From contig MEDX01000029.1 in the NCBI GenBank assembly GCA_001724245.1, positions 1 through 52,843 of the forward strand: 52,843 nucleotides of DNA. The letters run 5' to 3'. Positions within the stretch are counted from its first letter, which is position 1; each line of letters opens with the position of its first letter. Source of the stretch: Fonticula-like sp. SCN 57-25 (lineage: Eukaryota; Nucleariida; Rotosphaerida). The notes below the pieces were generated by a model. That model did no database searches. It saw nothing but the letters and a program-made list of their open reading frames with translations, and was not told the DNA's origin. This document shows positions 1 through 10,549 of this stretch, piece after piece. A program made the position numbers and the translations under genes.

Positions 1-199
1 CGCGGCTCGCGAGCCACAATTTCGGCTTCTTCAAGTATAGGTCATCCTTGCGCGACTTATACACCTCCACGACAACGCTACACAGAGAAAGGACCCAGCT
101 GAGTGTGACACTTCCTTTCCTGACAGAGCTGGTACACTCGTGACAGGGTTGACCTGGTTTGTCTGGAAAAACGCTTAGGACCCAAAGGACCAGCGGCCT

Positions 200-480
200 T
201 CATTCTGCTCGTCCGTTACATCCTAAGCGGTTCTCCAGTTGCTTCAAGTACAGGGCATCCTTTCCTGTCTTGTACAACTCCACAACAAGGCTACACAGAG
301 CAAGGACCCAGCTGAGTGTGACAGCTGTGAACTGCCACCCGATGCCAAAATCCAAAATGGCAAAAAACACCCCGACAAGGTGAAGGCCCGAGCGGGTCAG
401 CCCGAGCTGCGAAAATGGTTTGGTAGTTTTCCAAAACCTTTGGACGCTCGCGAGCCACAATTTCGGCTTCAAGTATAGGT
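200..480 (-). pseudogene. Second, degraded copy of the hydrophobic-protein segment
   Basis: This copy aligns along its length with the one at 592-882: KLWLASVQR, LTRSGLHL, GWQ, LYKTGKDALYLKQLENR. The stop codon that ends the better copy has become TTA, so the frame runs on 8 codons to a TGA at 200-202. Its 5' side is fused to the tail of another copy (KVDLYLK then PKLWLAS). A further fragment reading SRKDDLYLKKPKLWLAS occupies positions 1-100. Confidence 0.5.
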
Positions 481-591
481 CTACCTTTCCTGGCAGAGCT
501 GGTACACTCGACTGGGTTGACCAGGAGAGACTGGAAAAACGCTTAGGATCCAAAGGACCAGCGGCTTTCATTCCGCTCGTCCTTGAGACCC

Positions 592-882
592 TTAGCGGTT
601 CTCCAGTCTCTTCATGTAGAGGTCGCCCTTGCGCGACTTGATCACCTCCACACCCTGGATGGCCGCGGAGATGGCCAGGCTGAGCAGAGCAGCTGCCACC
701 TGCCAACCAACGGCAACCTCAAAAAAAACAAAAAAAAGTGCGAGAAGGTGCAGACCAGACCTGGTCAGCTCGAGCACTGCGAAAATGGTCTGGTTGTTCT
801 CCAAAGACCTTTGGACGCTGGCGAGCCAAAGCGTCAGCTTCTTCAACCACTCCCACTTGGGGTTTCCGGGGAAAAGCGGGTC
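592..882 (-). pseudogene. Best-preserved copy: 3'-terminal exon of a hydrophobic-protein gene
   Basis: This 97-codon exon reads from an acceptor-like CTAG at 883-886 to a TAA at 592-594. It encodes a WEWLKKLTLWLAS start, two hydrophobic stretches (around LLALFFVFFEVAVGW and AAALLSLAISAAI) and the tail KSRKGDLYMKRLENR. No start codon or convincing upstream exon is visible to the right, and a TATA-like ATAAAAG lies near 965 on the minus strand. The layout of paired hydrophobic segments near a basic C-terminus is loosely like the PEX11 peroxisomal membrane family, but I see no diagnostic motif. It is either the last exon of a gene whose 5' part was not duplicated, or a decayed copy. Confidence 0.4.
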
Positions 883-910
883 CTAGAATGGTTGCCTGGA
901 AATAAAGGCA

Positions 911-1244
911 ATCTCGGGGACGCGCGGGAGGCTTCTTGTTAATAACTGGTACGGAATATAACGCTTTTATTCCATACTAGCTATATCGCGAATTGCGACA
1001 ATTGTATCTCAAATGAATCGGGCCCGATACATAATAATAAAAAACATGAAAATACCCTTAACTATCCGCCCTTCTCTATTGGAACTTGAGTAAAAGCTGC
1101 CCTACTTTCCTGTTAATAACAACAGTACGGATACTTGTACAGAACGGATACTTGTTGCTTTCGAATTGCATACACCGCCAAATTGTGATTCATACAGCAA
1201 GTCGGTTTGAAACCAACTATTCGAGTTGCTGATTGGCCGCCACG
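911..1244. other. Gene-free interval upstream of LDAH
   Basis: AT-richer sequence (roughly 930-1200) separates the repeat array from LDAH. It presumably holds the LDAH promoter, but I see no clear TATA box or CACGTG box and no RNA gene. Confidence 0.5.
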
Positions 1245-2491
1245 ATGCAGCGCGCCATTGAGGTGGTGGGCGGCGTGCCCACGGTGACGCTGCGCCTCGC
1301 CTGCCGCGAGGACCGTCGCCACGCGGCCGTCCCGACGCTCGTTGTCATTCCGGGCAACCCGGGTGTCATTGATTATTATTCTGTTTTCATGCAGGGCGTG
1401 TATGACTCGCTCGATGGCGCCATCGACGTCGTGGGGAGTGCGTGCCACTACGTGCTGAGCGTCCGCGCTAACACTCGCCTTAGTCGAACATGCGGGCCAC
1501 AGCACGTCGACACAGTGGAGTGCGCGTTCGTTTGGGATAGTCGAGCAGGTTCAGCACAAGGTCGCGTTTGTCGAGCGCGAGCGCGCGTCTCGGCCCGAGT
1601 CGCTGCTCATGATCGCGGGCCACTCGGTCGGCGCGTATATCTGCCTTGAGCTGCTCGGCCAGCGCTCAGACCTTAATATTCTAAAGTCATTCATGCTTCT
1701 TCCGACGCTGCACGACATTGGCGCGACGCCCAATGGCGCCAAGCTGACGGTATGTCTTGTCCGATCAATCGCCCGCGCTGACGCCTAGTTAAGCCCGTGT
1801 TTGACCCAGTCCCACGCTCGCTCGTCGCCGGCTTTGGCGGCCTCCTCGGCTTTCTCCCCCTTGGCTTGCGCGCGCGCCTTGTATCGGCCGCCACCGGCCA
1901 GCAGCCGGAACACGCGCGCATCACCGCCGAGAATCTCGCCGGCGCGGGCGTCATCTGGAACGCGCTCAAGATGGCCAACACCGAGATGCAGCTCATCCGC
2001 GAAGTCAACCGCAAGGCGCTGCAGGACAACGTGTCGCGAATTGTCGCGTTCTACGGCCAGGTAGACGGGTGGGTACCGACGCACCACCGCGAGGCGCTCA
2101 AGGCGTCGCACCCAGACGGTACGACGCGAGTCGATCCGACATCGCCGCTGACCTTACGTTTAGTGGACGTGCGCGAGTGCCCCTCCAGCATTTTGCACGC
2201 GTTTGTCCTCAATGACGACGCCAGCCGACTGCTCGCGGGCGACGTCGCTGACGTAATTAAAAAGAGCGTTGACGACCACGCCAAGTGCGTTTAGATCATG
2301 CGATCGCCCCATTGCTCACACGTTAGAACAGGTCGGTGGACGCAAAGGTGCAGCTCAGGCAGGCGCTCGAGCGCGCGGACTCGAGCCTCGAGTCGCTTGC
2401 GTCGTCGGCTTCGGGAAGCGATGCCGGCGTGCTGCAGGCCGTCGGCGTCGCCGCCCCTTTCGTCGCCACACTGGCATCATTTTTGTTGTAA
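1245..2491 (+). CDS. LDAH: LDAH-type lipid-droplet-associated hydrolase
   Basis: This is a 369-residue alpha/beta hydrolase of the LDAH/UPF0554 family, serine hydrolases that sit on lipid droplets. Four exons: 1245-1437, 1484-1749, 1794-2284, 2332-2491; introns of 44-47 bp begin gtgcgt, gtatgt, gtgcgt. Visible family signatures are VVIPGNPGVIDYYSVFM near residue 30, HAGHS near 70, the nucleophile elbow GHSVG near residue 120, and LLPTLHDI. Exon 4 adds a helical tail ending in a hydrophobic stretch (GVAAPFVATLASFLL) that could dip into the droplet monolayer; without it translation would stop at 2292-2294. The ATG at 1245 is the first that gives the family N-terminus. A TGTACA lies 20 bp after the stop. 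Lipase activity in this family is uncertain. Confidence 0.88.
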
Positions 2492-2696
2492 TTTCACTAT
2501 GAGTATTTCTTGTACACGGATGGACATCACACGAAGTACCGAGCGGCTGTGCATTCGCTTTCGCGGCCCTTTTGTATCAAGTGTAATAGAGCGTTTCATT
2601 GATGATCACCCGCGGATCCGCCGTTTGAATCATGGCCACGTGCACGATTTCAGCCTTTACGTCCATCCACGTGGGGTTTACCTTTGTCGCACGAGG

Positions 2697-3718
2697 ATGC
2701 TGTCGGCGGCATGGAGGGCGGTCTGCCCGTCGCCTTTGCTCGCGAAACAGAGGTGCGCTGGCTCGCACTTGCTCGATATTGTTTACATTTTACTTATGCT
2801 ATTTATATTACGTCTTTTTTCTTTCTTTGTACCTTGTAGTGGGGCGCGTTTCCTCGCCCGATTCCAGCGTAATGTGGGCGGCCGGCCTTCCCCCGGCCCT
2901 CGCATCAGGCCGCGCGTGCGTCCCGCTCGGCCAGCCGGTGCCGAGCAGCCGCCCGGCATGGCGTCGTCGATCACGGCCGAGTCGGCGCCGTCCGTCGTTT
3001 CGCCTCTTTTCGACGAGATCACGATGACGCCAGCGGTATTGGACAAGAACATTCGCCAGGTGCGACGCCAATCTCAAGAGCGTGCTCTTTGCTCACACTT
3101 TATCGACTAGGTTTCCAAGTCGTACCATATTGCCGGTAGCCACCGTAAAATGTCCAAGCTTGCCCGCCTCGTTCGCGGTCTTCCTCTTTCCAGCGGTTCG
3201 TCTCTTGCGAACGATCCCGGCATCCCTAACGCGATTTTCTAGCAATGGACCAGCTCACCTTTTCGCACAAGGGCGTCGCGCGCCACTTTTTGACTGTCCT
3301 TCGCTCGGCAAAGGCCAATGCTCAGGAGCGCGGCATGAGCGTTCCCGATCTTCATGTCTGTACGTGTTGAACGCCATCTTTTTCCGTACCGTGATCTTTA
3401 CTGTGGTGTCGCCTTCTGTGGTGTCGCCTTTGCTTCCATTGCTTTCCTTTGCTACTTTACCATTACTTTATTTTATTTTATTGCTTTCGTGTCTAACTAA
3501 TTGTTTTTCCAGCGTCAATTTATGTGACCCGCGGCCCGCAGAGCGGCATGATCGACTACAAGGGCCGCAGCCGCACGGGCCGGATCCTGCGCCGCTCGGG
3601 GCACCTTTTCGTGGAGCTGTCGCACAAGGCGCTCCCCTCCAAGCAGGAGGCCACGAAACAGCTTGTTGACCGCATCGCCAAGCGGCTCACCAAGAGGCTC
3701 AAGGTCTACAGGCATTGA
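2697..3718 (+). CDS. MRPL22: Mitochondrial large-subunit ribosomal protein uL22m
   Basis: The 227-residue product is an L22-family protein of the mitochondrial 54S/39S subunit, lining the exit tunnel. Five exons: 2697-2752, 2840-3059, 3111-3195, 3243-3359, 3513-3718. The N-terminal 60 residues are Arg/Ala/Pro-rich (MLSAAWRAVCPSPLLAKQ, GARFLARFQRN), a good presequence. The L22 core follows: KMSKLARLVRGLPL, the helix FSHKGVARHFLTVLRSAKANA, and the C-terminal strand DYKGRSRTGRILRRSGHLFVEL, which matches the bacterial motif (RGRa..IlkRt.Hi.v) in place of conserved Arg and Gly. Two CACGTG boxes lie 24 and 55 bp upstream of the ATG. The gene is convergent with IER3IP1. Confidence 0.85.
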
Positions 3719-3756
3719 TGCGGCGGCGCACGTCGCAACTTTCAGATGAACGATTA

Positions 3757-3762
3757 TGTACA
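3757..3762. terminator. TGTACA shared by convergent uL22m and IER3IP1
   Basis: This palindromic TGTACA lies 38 bp after the uL22m stop and 125 bp after the IER3IP1 stop, in TGTACACA context on plus and TGTACATA on minus. Its role as a 3'-end or PUF-binding signal is inferred from recurrence only. Confidence 0.35.
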
Positions 3763-3886
3763 CAAGTATAAAATGATAAGAGGATAGAAACCAAGCGATG
3801 TGTTATGGTGCATAAAGTATTATTTGCTGAAACGAAAAGCGACAAATGTGAACAATGAAGGCCAAATATGATAACAAAAAGGGCCG

Positions 3887-4238
3887 TTAGCCGACAAGCA
3901 GCTCCATGATGATCCAGCAAATATTAAGCCCGATGAGCGGAACTAGGTCGGGTTAGCAGGCGCAAAGAGAGAAAGAAAGAAGAAAGACGCACTGCGCAGC
4001 AACGTTTGAACGGATCCGATGAGCGACACTACTTTGCTCTTTACGGAATTCTGCTGTCCGAATCCCAGCTCGGCCGACTGCGATCCCCACCCAACTGCCG
4101 ACGCGGTCGAGGTTAACAATACAACAAAGCAAAGTAAAAAGACGCACTTCGTGCAAGGAAACGCTCCTCGTTCAAAATTGCCGCCGCATTAATAAACAGC
4201 AGCACCGCCTTGAGGATGTGCCATATCGAAAACGCCAT
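3887..4238 (-). CDS. IER3IP1: IER3IP1/Yos1 ER-Golgi transport factor
   Basis: This 82-residue membrane protein works in COPII-dependent ER-to-Golgi transport with the Yip1/Yif1 complex. It is easy to miss because it is split into three exons: 4148-4238, 3993-4094, 3887-3942, with introns of 53 and 50 bp that both start gtgcgt. The spliced product begins MAFSIWHILKAVLLFINAAA, then NEERFLARIGWG, KSKVVSLIGSVQTLLR and ends PLIGLNICWIIMELLVG. The length equals human IER3IP1 (82), and the EERFL, GWG and R-x-PL-I-x-N blocks match the family. Two transmembrane helices are visible, at the N- and C-termini. It is divergent from TRM8 with 104 bp between the ATGs. Confidence 0.92.
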
Positions 4239-4342
4239 CGCGCACCGGTCTAAACGGCCGGAGCGGTTGCAACGAAGGTCGATTTGAGCTGCCCCTCCAG
4301 TGTTTGATGTTTCGCGTGGCGCGGAGGCACTTTACAGCAGCA

Positions 4343-5253
4343 ATGTCGGCCGCCGCGGATGCGCCCCCAAAGTCCCTTCCCCAGAAGCGCTATTTTCGGC
4401 AGCGCGCCCATAGCAACCCCTTTGCCGACCATGAGCTTGACTAGTGCGTGTTTTCGTTGCTTTTATTGTCGTTTGCTGACCCCATCGGCAGCCCGACGTC
4501 GCCTCAGACGATGAACTGGAGCGAGCACTACCCTGCCCACTTTAACGCCGACGGCTCGGCCAAGACCGGAGCGCGCGTCGAGATGGCCGACATTGGCTGC
4601 GGCTACGGCGGTCTTCTAAGTGCGCCTCTCTTTTTCTGCTTCTTTTTGCTTACCGTGTGCAGTGCAACTGGGCCTTCTCTTCCCCGAAAAGCTGTCGCTC
4701 GGCATGGAGATCCGCGTCAAGGTGTCCGACTATGTCCGCGAGCGGATAGAAGCACTTCGCGAGCAGCACGTCGGCCAGTACCAGAACGTGAGCGTGATCC
4801 GCGCCAACGCGATGAAGTATCTCCCCAACTTTTTCGCCAAGGGCCAGGTGCGCATTCCCCGTCGATCCCTGATCCCTGCTGACTGATGTTGTCGTGCAGC
4901 TCACCAAGGTGTTCTTCCTGTTCCCCGACCCGCACTTTAAAAAGGCCAAGCACAAGTGGCGCATCATCAGCCCGACGCTGAATGCCGAGTACGCCTACTG
5001 CCTCGCGCCCGGCGGCCTCGTGTACACGATCACGGACGTGCTCGCGCTGCACGAGTGGATGGCCAAGCACCTCTCCGAGCACCCGCTCTTTGAGCGCGTC
5101 AGCGACGTCGAGCTGCAGGACGACCCCGTCGTCGACAAGGTCCGCTTTAGCAGCGAGGAGGGCATCAAGGTCGCGCGCGCGCAGGGGCCAAAGTACCTCG
5201 CCGTGTTTAGGCGCATCGCCGACCCGGAGGAGGCGACCACCCCGGCGCCCTGA
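4343..5253 (+). CDS. TRM8: tRNA (guanine-N7-)-methyltransferase catalytic subunit
   Basis: The 255-residue METTL1/Trm8 enzyme places m7G46 in the variable loop of many tRNAs, using S-adenosylmethionine and a WD40 partner (Trm82/WDR4). Four exons: 4343-4443, 4492-4619, 4663-4847, 4900-5253; introns are 43-52 bp. It shows the whole family signature: [16 protein letters not shown] at the N-terminus, the SAM loop [23 protein letters not shown], the [12 protein letters not shown] strand, [19 protein letters not shown], and [13 protein letters not shown]. No key residue is missing. A TGTACA lies 38 bp after the stop. Confidence 0.95.
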
Positions 5254-5483
5254 ATATCGCCTTAGAATGTCGCAGTTTTCATATCTCTTTTTGTACAAAA
5301 TGCGCGTAGTTGATTTGGTGCGCAAACAAATAGGCCGCTGATACGATACCTTTTTGATATTTTTGATGGCCAAACCCTAAGGCAGCCCAATACTGTTGCA
5401 CATGTATTTACCGTCAAATTGCTCGGCCATGCCTATATCACTATAATATGTACAAAAAAACTGTATATCGTTGCATTACCTGT

Positions 5484-7860
5484 CTATACCCACACGAACG
5501 ACGCAGCCATGCGCTGCATCTCGCGCGCCGCGTCCCTCACCCCCGTTGAATTCATAAACCCATACGCCTCTTCCGAAAGCCCCTCTGCGTGCCGCCTCGC
5601 GTCGCCTATCGCATCCTTGACCTTTTCTCCCACGGCCGCCATCGTCAACCCTGCGGCAAACTCGCGCGCCGCCTCCCTTATCGACGACCGCAGCTTCTCC
5701 TGCGTCGCGAGCCGCTGCAGCGACCCGACGAGCCGGTGCGCGAGCAGCCGCGCAAACGCGCCGCGCGTCGCCACGTGATCGTCCACAGAGACGACCATGC
5801 CGCACCCGCGGCAGAGGTAGTGCTGCGCGAGCTCCGTGTCGACCGTCACGACGACGGCGTCCGACGCGAGCGCGAGCCGCAACGCAGTCGGGTCGCTGTC
5901 GAGGCGGTCGGGCTCGAGAAGCACAATGACCGCGTCGGCGCCGCGAAGCGCGGCTTCATCGACGGGTTCGCACGACGCGGTCAGCTTGCCGGCGGCGCTC
6001 CACTCTACGAGCTCGCGCGAGGAGGCGCGAAGGATGTCGAGCGATGAGGCGTCGGGGACGCGCACGTCAGCTGTCCATGGGACGGCGTCAAGCATGCTTT
6101 CCATGCGGCGGACGACGAGAACGCCGAGATCGGCGCCGCCGGGCTGAACCACGACGACCACGTGAAAGCCTTCAGCGGTCTTTTCCTCATTATTGTGCTC
6201 GTTTTCGTCGTGCGGCGGCAGGGGATAGTGAAGGAGCCGCGTAGATGACGCGACCTGGCCGGCGCTCAAAAAAGCCGCCGCCGGTGAGAATGAAATCTGC
6301 GCGTCGTACATTGCATGCATGCCGCGCGACGCGGCGATGGCGGGGATGACGCACCGCGCGCCGCACTCGTCAATCCACTCTACGAGCGGGACCGGCGCGT
6401 CCACACATGAGCGCGAGCGCACATACGGAAGCAAAAGCGCCGCCGACGGCTCATTGCGAGAAATCAGCGCCGGTACGGCTCCATCATCGGTCAGCCGCGT
6501 GCGCAGCAGATAGCACATGAGCTCCCCAAGCAGCTGCTTTGGCACAAGCTGCGACGCAGAAATCACGTCATCCAGCATTGGCGCGTGCGACGGCACGGCA
6601 AATTCGGCCGCGGCCGGCGGCGCCGCCTTGCCCGTCCACCCGACAGGCCCCGGCTGCTCGCGCCATGCGACGATGAGCGGCGCGTCCACGAGGCCGCGCA
6701 GCATGTCGTCCTCGGCGTCGGTCATGGCGGACGACTCGAGCACGACGGACGACGCGCGGCCGCCAAAGGCGCCCTCAAAGTCGATGCGGTGCGGCAGGGG
6801 AAGACGCTTCATGCGCCAAAAGGCGGGGGTCGCGAGCGGCGCTTCGGCCCACGCGACGGCGCTCAAAGGGCGGATCGCGCGCGTCGGGTCGCTCTGGAGA
6901 GTCGCGCCGGCGCAGTCGCTTGGCTGGTAGCGCGCGTCGGGGTGCACAGAATACAGATATTCGCTGATTGTCCACTATACAGGTGTCAGCCCGTGGTAAG
7001 CAAACAAAATGACGTACCGCAGTGTAGCCGATGCGGTGGACGCTCCAGTGCAGCCAAGTAGAGACGAGCGCGACGTCGGCGCCGCACGCGGCGCGCAGCG
7101 AGTGCAGAGGCGATACACGGGCCTGCTTGAGCGCGGCCGTGCTAAACACCGCGCCGGGAGAAAGGCGCGACAGGGCGCGCACCTCGCGGCGGTCGACCGG
7201 CCAGTACCGCTGAAGGAGGCTGGCGCTGCCGTCGGGCGCCGCCTGCGCAGTCTCGTCGAAAGGGTTCCATGAGATGGGCGCGCCGTCCTTGCCGAGGTGA
7301 AAGGTCGAGACGGCGGCGACGCGATGCCGCGCGCGCATCACCCACGCAGCCTGCTCATGAAGGGTCGATGTGAACGAATCGCCGACATGCACAACCGAAT
7401 AGAGAAAGCATGTTGACATGTCAATTGCGCTATCAGCGACAGTAAATGGATCCCACATGGGGATCTCCTGAAGTGTGCGGACAAGATCGGGCTGGGGCAT
7501 CGGCACCGATGACGCGAGTAGCACCTGCTCGATGCTACCCGATTGCCCCATAAACAACAACTGGATCTCTTTCGCCGAGCTCCCAAAAAGAGATCGCGCG
7601 GTCGCCGCCGCTGCCGCTTCCATGTCAACGCCGTCCGCGCCGCCGCCATGCTGCAGGGCGACGATCGTCACGCACTGATGCTGGCGATCGGTCGGCTCGG
7701 GCTCAAAGGTTAGCGCCGTCGATCGCGCATAATATTGATTCTCCTCTACGCTTAGCGACGAAGCCGTCCCGTGCGGGTTATCAAACGAACGCCTGCCTCC
7801 CGATATTAAAATAATAATGCCAACGAACGCGAGCGCGCCCAGGCTGGCCGCTCGCCGCAT
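5484..7860 (-). CDS. Predicted type II membrane protein, function unknown
   Basis: Two exons (7018-7860, 5484-6974; 43-bp intron, gtacgt...tag) encode 777 residues. The N-terminus has a short basic stretch and one hydrophobic helix (SLGALAFVGIIILISGG), then a long soluble region, so it should be a single-pass protein with a lumenal or extracellular body. The C-terminal half contains ADAVIVLLEPDRLDSD and DAVVVTVDTELAQHYLCRGCGMVVSV, a beta-alpha pattern with the feel of the nucleotide-sugar half of a GT-B glycosyltransferase. The last 110 residues are Ala/Arg-rich helix. I recognise no family. A glycosyltransferase of the secretory pathway is a guess. TGTACA (5449-5454) follows the stop on this strand. 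Confidence 0.7.
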
Positions 7861-8544
7861 CCCTCCTAGCTTGACACCTTGACAGCTTGACTGGGGCTTG
7901 AAGGGGCAGGAATGCTATAAGCAGACCGACCAAAACCGACTTTGCATGAGATCGAACCGATTGCCTACATCGTTTGTTTGACATTTATGGCAACTATTTG
8001 CACGGGCGTGTGAACGCCACATGTGGCGCTGCCCCAATCGATATTTGATTAGGAAAGTGGGTAGGGGTGAAAATAATTGCCTGGTTGAGGTGAATATCAC
8101 GAGCTGGGCGCGAGTATAGCTAGGGAGTCAAGACATTTTCTGCGGTTTGATGAGGAATATGCTCGGTTAGGGATGAAACTGAGCAAAAGAACGCACTAAA
8201 AGAACACACAACGTCCATACGAAAGCGGCCTCACTGATAGACTAGGAAAGTCTCAGTAGAGACGCGTTGATGACGGAAGGTCGGGTCAGCAAGTTATTAT
8301 GGTACTGTCCGATAGTGCTATATCGAGCTGCGATGTAAGGAAACAATGAAATACGTCGTCAAGCATGTGTATGTACAGCATATAGTCGTTTTCTTCCTTG
8401 AGAATTGTCCGCGCAATGGCCGCTAACCTTTCCCCACATTTCCCCGCCACCTGCAATCTTTATGGTGAGTCAGCATTTGCTTGGCGCCGAATCCACAGCG
8501 AATCCAGGCCGAATCTGCGCCGAATCTGCGCCGAATCTCCCGCG
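7861..8544. other. Divergent intergenic region with an 11-bp repeat run
   Basis: The interval separates two divergent genes. I see no RNA gene. At 8510-8540 an 11-bp unit (cgaatctgcgc) is repeated almost three times, with related cgaatcca copies just upstream. This run lies directly before the HECT start codon and would be translated if the in-frame ATG at 8416 were used. Confidence 0.5.
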
Positions 8545-10208
8545 ATGGGGACGGCGTTCTCGACGAGTGCCGCGCGCGACGAGAGCGACGATGTAGAAGA
8601 GATCGCGATAGATAATTGTTCCAATGAGTTGTTGAGAGGCGGCGGCGACTTGACAGAGGAGGAACTGCGCGAGGGGCTGCGCGCCGAGCGTGAGCATGAG
8701 GCCCGACGGGACGCCATCCAGACGCTCATGTCGCACAGCATGAGCGTGAGCCAGGTGACGATTGTGCTTCATTCTCTCCGCATTCTTGGTCTCTCTGATA
8801 CGCTACGGAACTGCTATGAGGTCATGCCCCATCTCTCTGTGCTCTCAAACGGATCCGACGTGGATACGTCGAGCGACATTGACGAAGGGCCTCCTTCAAT
8901 GTCCCTTAACGTGCTGCTCAAGCAGACATCAGGGTGGCTCCTTGCCCTTGCGCGATCGAATGTGCGCGTACAAATCCTTCCCCTGGTAGAGTACCCATTG
9001 AATGCCCCGTCCCTCTCCGAGCGCATGAGCGTGATCCGCTCGCAGCTGCGCATGTCGAGCGGGACGATCCCCAGCGAGCTCGACTTTGACAAGTCTGATC
9101 CCGTATCGTCGGCCCTCGAGGCGATCATGTCGCTTTCCCGCACGCAGCTCCGCAAGCCGCTCTGTGTTCGCTTCAACGGCCTCGACAGCGTCGCAGCAGA
9201 CTATGGCGGCGTCGCGCGCGAATTCCTCGCGTGCACCGCCGACGGCATCATGACGGGCCTGCTGCCACACATCGCCTTTGCCGGCCGAAAGGGCGAAGGC
9301 TTCCCGGACGCAAACAGCACGGCGACGCTCGCCGACGGCATTGTCTTTTACCGCGGTCTCGGGCGCCTCTGCGGCCTCTGCCTGCGGCACCCCGATTGGA
9401 TCCTTCCGCTCAACCTGTCGCCGGCGCTCTTCCGCGTCGTGTGCGGCCTGCCGATCACCTCGGACGACCTGCCGACAATAGACAGCGAGCTTGACGACCA
9501 ACTCAAGGGGCTCGCCGCGCTGCCGCTCCACCAGGTGGAGGCGCTCCAGCTCGTCTTTGCGGTCGAGCGGACCGTCCCCGACGCCGACGGGTCGACGCAG
9601 GCCGAGTTTTTGGTATGTCCCTATTAACTGTTCTTTTCGCTGACAGTTTTATTTAGAGAGGCGGCTCGGACGTGCACGTAACCGGCTTTAATGTATACAA
9701 CTATTATCTTTCGCGGCTCTTTTGGCGGCTGGGCGGCGGCTTCCGTAGCCTCCTCATCGCCTTTGCGCGCGGCTTCCACGACGCCGTGCCGCTCAACGTC
9801 ATCCAGGGCGTGCTCACACCCGAAGAGCTTTTACTGGCCGTGTGCGGCGAGCGCGAGCTGCCTTCCTCGCTGCTCTCGGACGTCGAGTTTGTTCAGGACC
9901 CGTTCAACACCGCGGCGGCCAATCACCGTCTCGAGGCGTCCTACAGGTGGTGCATTGGAAAGCTCACGCAGGAGGAGCTGCAGGGGCTGTGCCGCTTTGC
10001 TACTGGCGTGCAGCGCGCGCCAATCACGGGGTTTCCGACAAGATCGGGCAAGCTGCGCGTTGCGTTTGTCGCGCAGCTGAGCGACGCGCATAGGCCGGTG
10101 GCGCACACGTGCTCGTATCAGATTGATATGCCGCCGTACTCGGACGCCGTCATCATGCTCGCGCGCCTTAAAGAGGCTATCGGCACGACCGGCTTTCACA
10201 TTCTGTAA
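8545..10208 (+). CDS. Small HECT-type E3 ubiquitin ligase
   Basis: This 539-residue protein is mostly HECT domain. Two exons: 8545-9612 and 9657-10208. The HECT fold runs from about residue 170 to the end: RKPLCVRFNGLDSVAADYGGVAREF, GRLCGLCLRHPDWILPLNLS, FRSLLIAFARGF, then the catalytic loop HTCSYQIDMPPYSD with the active-site Cys at residue 508. E2-charged ubiquitin would pass to this Cys before substrate. The N-terminus has no WW, RLD or ankyrin domain, only an acidic stretch and a short helix. I chose the ATG at 8545 because MGTAFS fits an N-myristoylation signal (Gly2, Ser6); the frame is open to an earlier ATG at 8416. A TGTACA lies 22 bp after the stop. Confidence 0.88.
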
Positions 10209-10520
10209 AGATATTGTTCATTAGGTTATGTGTACATGTTTTTGGCCATTATTGTACGGTTATTATGCCAATACACGAGTGATTTCAAGTATAGCAATTA
10301 TATATGCAGTGATTTTAATACGTTGTACGTCATGAAACGACTACTGGCGCGCTGCTTGGGCTACTTTCCCGGTGACACGTAATGCGATTTACAGTCACTC
10401 ACGTTTTTTCACCCCCGATTCTTCCCCTGATTGATCGTAGAAACCACTTTTGGAATCGACGCGTCTCCTGATTGGTGGACACGTAACATTGCGCAATCCG
10501 TCGAGTACCGCAAAATGCAC

Positions 10521-10529
10521 TATAAAAGG
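10521..10529 (+). promoter_or_regulatory. TATA box (TATAAAAGG)
   Basis: This is a consensus TATA box in GC-rich surroundings, one of two clear ones in the window (the other precedes ODC). It lies about 100 bp upstream of an ATG at 10628 and suggests a strong pol II start near 10550. Confidence 0.55.
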
Positions 10530-10549
10530 CGGGGTAAGATCCGGCATTT

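Larger units (their letters stand above)
1..910 (-). repeat. Tandem array of partial gene copies (period about 370-440 bp)
   Basis: At least three overlapping copies of one segment lie here, coding on the minus strand. The words 'gagccacaatttcggcttc' (near 12 and 451), 'aaaacgcttagga' (near 168 and 536) and 'agcggttctccagt' (near 225 and 594) recur at spacings of about 370-440 bp. Each copy encodes a hydrophobic peptide with LWLAS, TRSGLHL and DLYLK/DLYMK blocks. In the two left joins the C-terminal DLYLK of one copy runs straight into the LWLAS block of the next, so the duplication broke inside the coding region. The array continues past the left edge of the window. No terminal inverted repeats or transposase are visible. 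Confidence 0.75.

Noticed and set aside
2292-2294. Stop of LDAH at the TAG in exon 3
   Set aside because: A gtgcgt...acag intron (2285-2331) removes it in phase and yields a helical, coding-like tail ending at 2491.
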